From positions 1 through 24,986 of the IMG/VR virus record IMGVR_UViG_3300020437_000052: a stretch of 24,986 nt of DNA; one strand, 5' to 3'. The number at the start of each line of letters is the position of its first letter. The first letter of the stretch is position 1. The notes below the pieces were generated by a model. The model did no database searches. It worked only from the letters and a program-made list of their open reading frames with translations, and was not told the origin of the DNA. The stretch is from a virus. This document shows, one piece after another, positions 23,234 through 24,986 of this stretch. The translations under genes were made by a program, and so were the position numbers.

Positions 23234-23676
23234 AACATTTAGATGAAGTGCGCTTGATGACTGCCATCATTCGTGATGAAGGTGCGGTTATTGAAGATGG
23301 TTTGCATAAGATGTACAAGGATCATCTTGGTTACTGGACAATAGGTTATGGTAAACTTGTTGACCCAGAAGCAGGGGGTGGATTGACAGAACATGAAGCA
23401 CAGTTCTTGTTGAAGAATACCTTGTCAGATATGTGGGATGAACTACAGTCGAGCCTGCCTTGGATAGTAGAAAAGCATGAAGAAGTACAAGAAGCATTGC
23501 TTAACATGTGTTACAATCTGGGGATCACAAGGCTACTAAAGTTCAAGAAGATGCTTGCTGCCATTGAAGCAGACAATCCAGATGAAGCGTATGCCCAAGC
23601 ACTAGATAGCAAATGGGCACGCCAAGTTGGTCAGCGTGCCCAAAGGATTGCAGATATTTTTAAGGCAGAACTCTAA
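23230..23676 (+). CDS. Endolysin, GH24 phage lysozyme (T4 lysozyme family)
   Basis: 148 residues. It cleaves the peptidoglycan beta-1,4 bond between MurNAc and GlcNAc at the end of infection. The catalytic triad of the family is visible: E17 in I-I-R-D-E-G, D31 in Y-K-D-H, and T37 in G-Y-W-T-I-G-Y-G. Further family positions are L-L-N-M-C-Y-N-L-G and the R-A-Q-R-I-A-D-I-F end. No signal peptide or signal-anchor is seen, so it needs a holin, and two candidates lie upstream. ATGA coupling to the preceding gene. Its TAA at 23674-23676 shares bases with the stop of the opposite-strand gene. Confidence 0.95.
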   Translation: MKHLDEVRLMTAIIRDEGAVIEDGLHKMYKDHLGYWTIGYGKLVDPEAGGGLTEHEAQFLLKNTLSDMWDELQSSLPWIVEKHEEVQEALLNMCYNLGITRLLKFKKMLAAIEADNPDEAYAQALDSKWARQVGQRAQRIADIFKAEL

Positions 23677-23855
23677 GACTTATCTAATAGTCCTGCATTA
23701 ACCAAGTGTTCGCACATGTACTTGGCATAGTCTATAAAGACACCCTTGCCTTCAAAGGTGAAGGTGTCCTTGCCTTGTTGTAGTGCATCAACATAAGCAT
23801 CCCTAAATGCTTCTGCCTTTTCTTTTGTAAAGGTAATCCCTTCTTCCATACTCAT
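23673..23855 (-). CDS. 60-residue protein of unknown function (early cluster)
   Basis: Starts M-S-M-E-E-G-I-T-F-T-K-E-K-A-E-A-F-R-D-A-Y, an amphipathic helix, and continues through Q-G-K-D-T-F-T-F-E-G-K-G-V-F-I-D-Y-A-K-Y-M-C-E-H-L into a helical end. No membrane segment or known motif. It is ATGA-coupled to the LexA-like gene; a second ATG two codons in could also be used. Its TAG overlaps the endolysin TAA by 4 bases tail-to-tail. The strand and proximity to RecT suggest an early gene. Family not recognised. Confidence 0.75.
   Translation of the reverse strand: MSMEEGITFTKEKAEAFRDAYVDALQQGKDTFTFEGKGVFIDYAKYMCEHLVNAGLLDKS
23739..23768. repeat. Imperfect inverted repeat inside the convergent 60-residue gene
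   Basis: 30 bases: outer arms G-A-C-A-C-C and G-G-T-G-T-C are perfect, one mismatch follows, then the inner arms pair with two G-U pairs in the plus-strand RNA, leaving a tight loop. A stem this long lies 62 bases past the endolysin stop. It could act as a terminator or RNase-stable end for rightward transcripts, but the bases that follow on the plus strand are not a clean U-tract. It lies in coding DNA, so chance or codon constraint remains possible. Confidence 0.4.
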
Positions 23856-24091
23856 AGCAGTTCCAATCCCCTTGGCATGTGTGGGTTCTTTCTGATATGC
23901 CCACGCTGTTCTATTCTATCCAAGGTATCTTTGATTGTAGAAGATGCTGCCACCTTTGTAATGACCTGCCTTCCTTCTATCTTTCCATCTGCTATTTCCC
24001 TATGGCTTGGGAAGATTCCATACTCATTGTAGTATAGCTGCAAAAAACCAAGCACATCTTTCTGCCTTGGTGTGAGACCTGCCTTACTCAT
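23852..24091 (-). CDS. Stand-alone LexA-type winged-helix DNA-binding protein
   Basis: 79 residues matching only the LexA N-terminal DNA-binding domain: L-T-P-R-Q-K-D-V-L-G-F-L-Q-L-Y-Y-N-E-Y-G-I-F-P-S-H-R-E-I-A (about 6-34), a recognition region with S-S-T-I-K-D-T-L-D-R-I-E-Q-R-G-H-I (about 50-66), and the wing ending R-G-L-E-L. The domain normally continues into a self-cleaving S24 peptidase; here the gene ends at L-L with no cleavage site, Ser or Lys, so RecA-stimulated autocleavage is not possible. A-A-A-G-G-A-G precedes ATG 24091, which lies inside the recT end. It probably regulates early phage genes or host SOS-type operators (inference). Confidence 0.85.
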   Translation of the reverse strand: MSKAGLTPRQKDVLGFLQLYYNEYGIFPSHREIADGKIEGRQVITKVAASSTIKDTLDRIEQRGHIRKNPHMPRGLELL

Positions 24092-24986
24092 TGCCTGTCT
24101 CCTTTAGTTCTACACCAAGTTTTTTGTTTAGCTTTAACCTATGGTCAATAAGCTCATTGCCTTCTGGTGAAGATGACAATAGTCGTGCATTTGCATCTTC
24201 TAGTTCACGCAACTTAGTCATCTTAGATCTGGCATCAATGGTTGTTGCCTTCATGACAGAATCCATTAGTGCTTTGTATCTGTCAGAAAACTCTTGTGTT
24301 GTGCCATAAGATTCTGGTTCACACCTTGGAATGTTAAGTGTGTATGAACCTAAAGGCGATGCTTCTATTTCGCTCTGCCCTTGTTCAGTAGGTGACACCA
24401 CTACTTCACCTTCACCTAACTGCTCTGCATCATTAGTGGGCGTTTCAGCTTCACCAATAGCTTCCAAAATTTCTTGGCTAGTTACTGCCCCATCACCTAT
24501 GTTCACCACCTTGTCAACCTTTGTGTGGCTTTGGTTTTCTTCTGGGGGAATGTCATATGCTTCTTCTGTTGTGATCATTCCCTTCAATGCATCTGGAAAA
24601 GAATCACGCAAAGCAAATCCCCTAGCTCGCATCTGCAACATGCGGTTGGGGTACTGTGTCCATGGCCCTTTCTTCTGCCACAGATTAGCTTGCTTTGCCA
24701 TTGGAATAGAAAACTCACGCCTGGTTTCTTGCACATCACCATTGTCCAATAGTCTTTTGACAATGCAGATAGCTGTATCACCTTCAAACTTTTCTTCTAT
24801 TCCAAGAAACTTTTTGTGGGACGAAACTAGTGCAAGGGCAGAATCACCCCAGACTGTTGCACGTCCATTGATAACAGATATGTTTTGCAAGGCTTGCATT
24901 GGTGCAAGTCCTATTTCACTACCCCATTGCACAGCCACTACAATATTGTTTGGCTTGCCTTGGTAGTCATTGGGCACAAGACCAGA
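24084..24986 (-). CDS. recT: RecT-family single-strand annealing protein (N-terminus beyond window)
   Basis: 300 residues are visible; the frame stays open to the right edge, so the N-terminus is missing, and the GTG at 24977 is internal. RecT binds single-stranded DNA and anneals complementary strands in phage recombination. Hallmarks are N-D-Y-Q-G-K-P, G-S-E-I-G-L-A-P-M-Q-A-L-Q-N-I-S-V-I-N-G-R-A, then K-G-P-W-T-Q-Y-P-N-R-M-L-Q-M-R-A-R-G-F-A-L-R-D-S-F-P-D-A-L-K-G. After this core comes a long acidic Q/E/S-rich linker and a helical C-terminal domain of about 75 residues. A partner exonuclease is not in the window but may lie to the right. The gene overlaps the LexA-like gene by 8 bases. Confidence 0.92.
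   Translation of the reverse strand, partial: SGLVPNDYQGKPNNIVVAVQWGSEIGLAPMQALQNISVINGRATVWGDSALALVSSHKKFLGIEEKFEGDTAICIVKRLLDNGDVQETRREFSIPMAKQANLWQKKGPWTQYPNRMLQMRARGFALRDSFPDALKGMITTEEAYDIPPEENQSHTKVDKVVNIGDGAVTSQEILEAIGEAETPTNDAEQLGEGEVVVSPTEQGQSEIEASPLGSYTLNIPRCEPESYGTTQEFSDRYKALMDSVMKATTIDARSKMTKLRELEDANARLLSSSPEGNELIDHRLKLNKKLGVELKETGNE

Noticed and set aside
23702-23725. C-C-A-A-G-T / A-C-T-T-G-G inverted repeat just past the endolysin stop
   Set aside because: Short arms with a 12-base loop and no U-tract; the longer stem at 23739-23768 is a better candidate.
24331-24966. 211-codon plus-strand frame opposite recT
   Set aside because: Antisense shadow of recT; the recT frame has clear family motifs and this one has none.
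1-24986. CRISPR array, tRNA or diversity-generating element
   Set aside because: No regularly spaced direct repeats, no tRNA-like cloverleaf noticed in the gaps, and no reverse transcriptase or variable-repeat template seen.

Overview
The window is a stretch of a tailed double-stranded DNA phage genome, or of a prophage closely resembling one, with podovirus (T7-like) architecture. The evidence is a rightward block of about 23.7 kb in T7-like order: large terminase, a GNAT-like gp13-type protein, head-tail connector/portal, scaffold, major capsid, tail tube adaptor (gp11-like), tail nozzle (gp12-like), a gp14-like internal protein, three large ejection-type proteins, and a tail fibre with a T7-type N-terminal domain. 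The gene set, including small AT-rich accessory genes, a GTA-type three-TM holin and a RecT recombinase, reminds me of marine podoviruses of alphaproteobacteria. That host assignment is inference; nothing in the window identifies the host. No integrase, phage RNA polymerase, tRNA or CRISPR array is visible.

Layout. (1) 1-1909: the 3' part of the terminase large subunit, the GNAT-like gene, a short proline-rich protein, a 23-codon ORF and a small basic conserved protein. (2) 1911-5901: portal, Bbp19-like protein, acidic scaffold, then a 180-bp non-coding leader that is the longest gap in the window, then major capsid and a small virion protein. (3) 5910-18171: adaptor, nozzle, and four internal/ejection proteins of 160, 688, 1282 and about 1067 residues. 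(4) 18225-21859: tail fibre, three small fibre-associated genes (one with a phage tail collar domain), a 91-residue protein and a 37-residue AT-hook microprotein. (5) 21862-23676: lysis region with three membrane proteins, two small lysine-rich proteins and a GH24 endolysin. (6) 23673-24986, minus strand: a convergent early-type cluster read leftward from beyond the right edge: recT (partial), a stand-alone LexA-type DNA-binding domain, and a 60-residue protein.

The genes are packed tightly. Many pairs overlap by ATGA, TAATG or GTGA junctions, which implies translational coupling across one or a few long late transcripts. The only sizeable gaps are upstream of the capsid gene (4571-4750) and upstream of the tail fibre (18172-18224). 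Both hold weak sigma70-like promoter candidates, and the capsid leader also holds several inverted repeats. The rightward late block meets the leftward early block tail-to-tail, with the two stop codons sharing bases.

I do not see a clearly new multi-gene system such as a defence island or diversity-generating element. The parts most worth following up are the structured capsid leader, the basic microproteins (one AT-hook, two sharing a conserved C-terminal motif), the three-membrane-protein lysis region without recognisable spanins, the pair of very large ejection proteins without a recognisable peptidoglycan hydrolase, and the LexA-type DNA-binding protein downstream of RecT.
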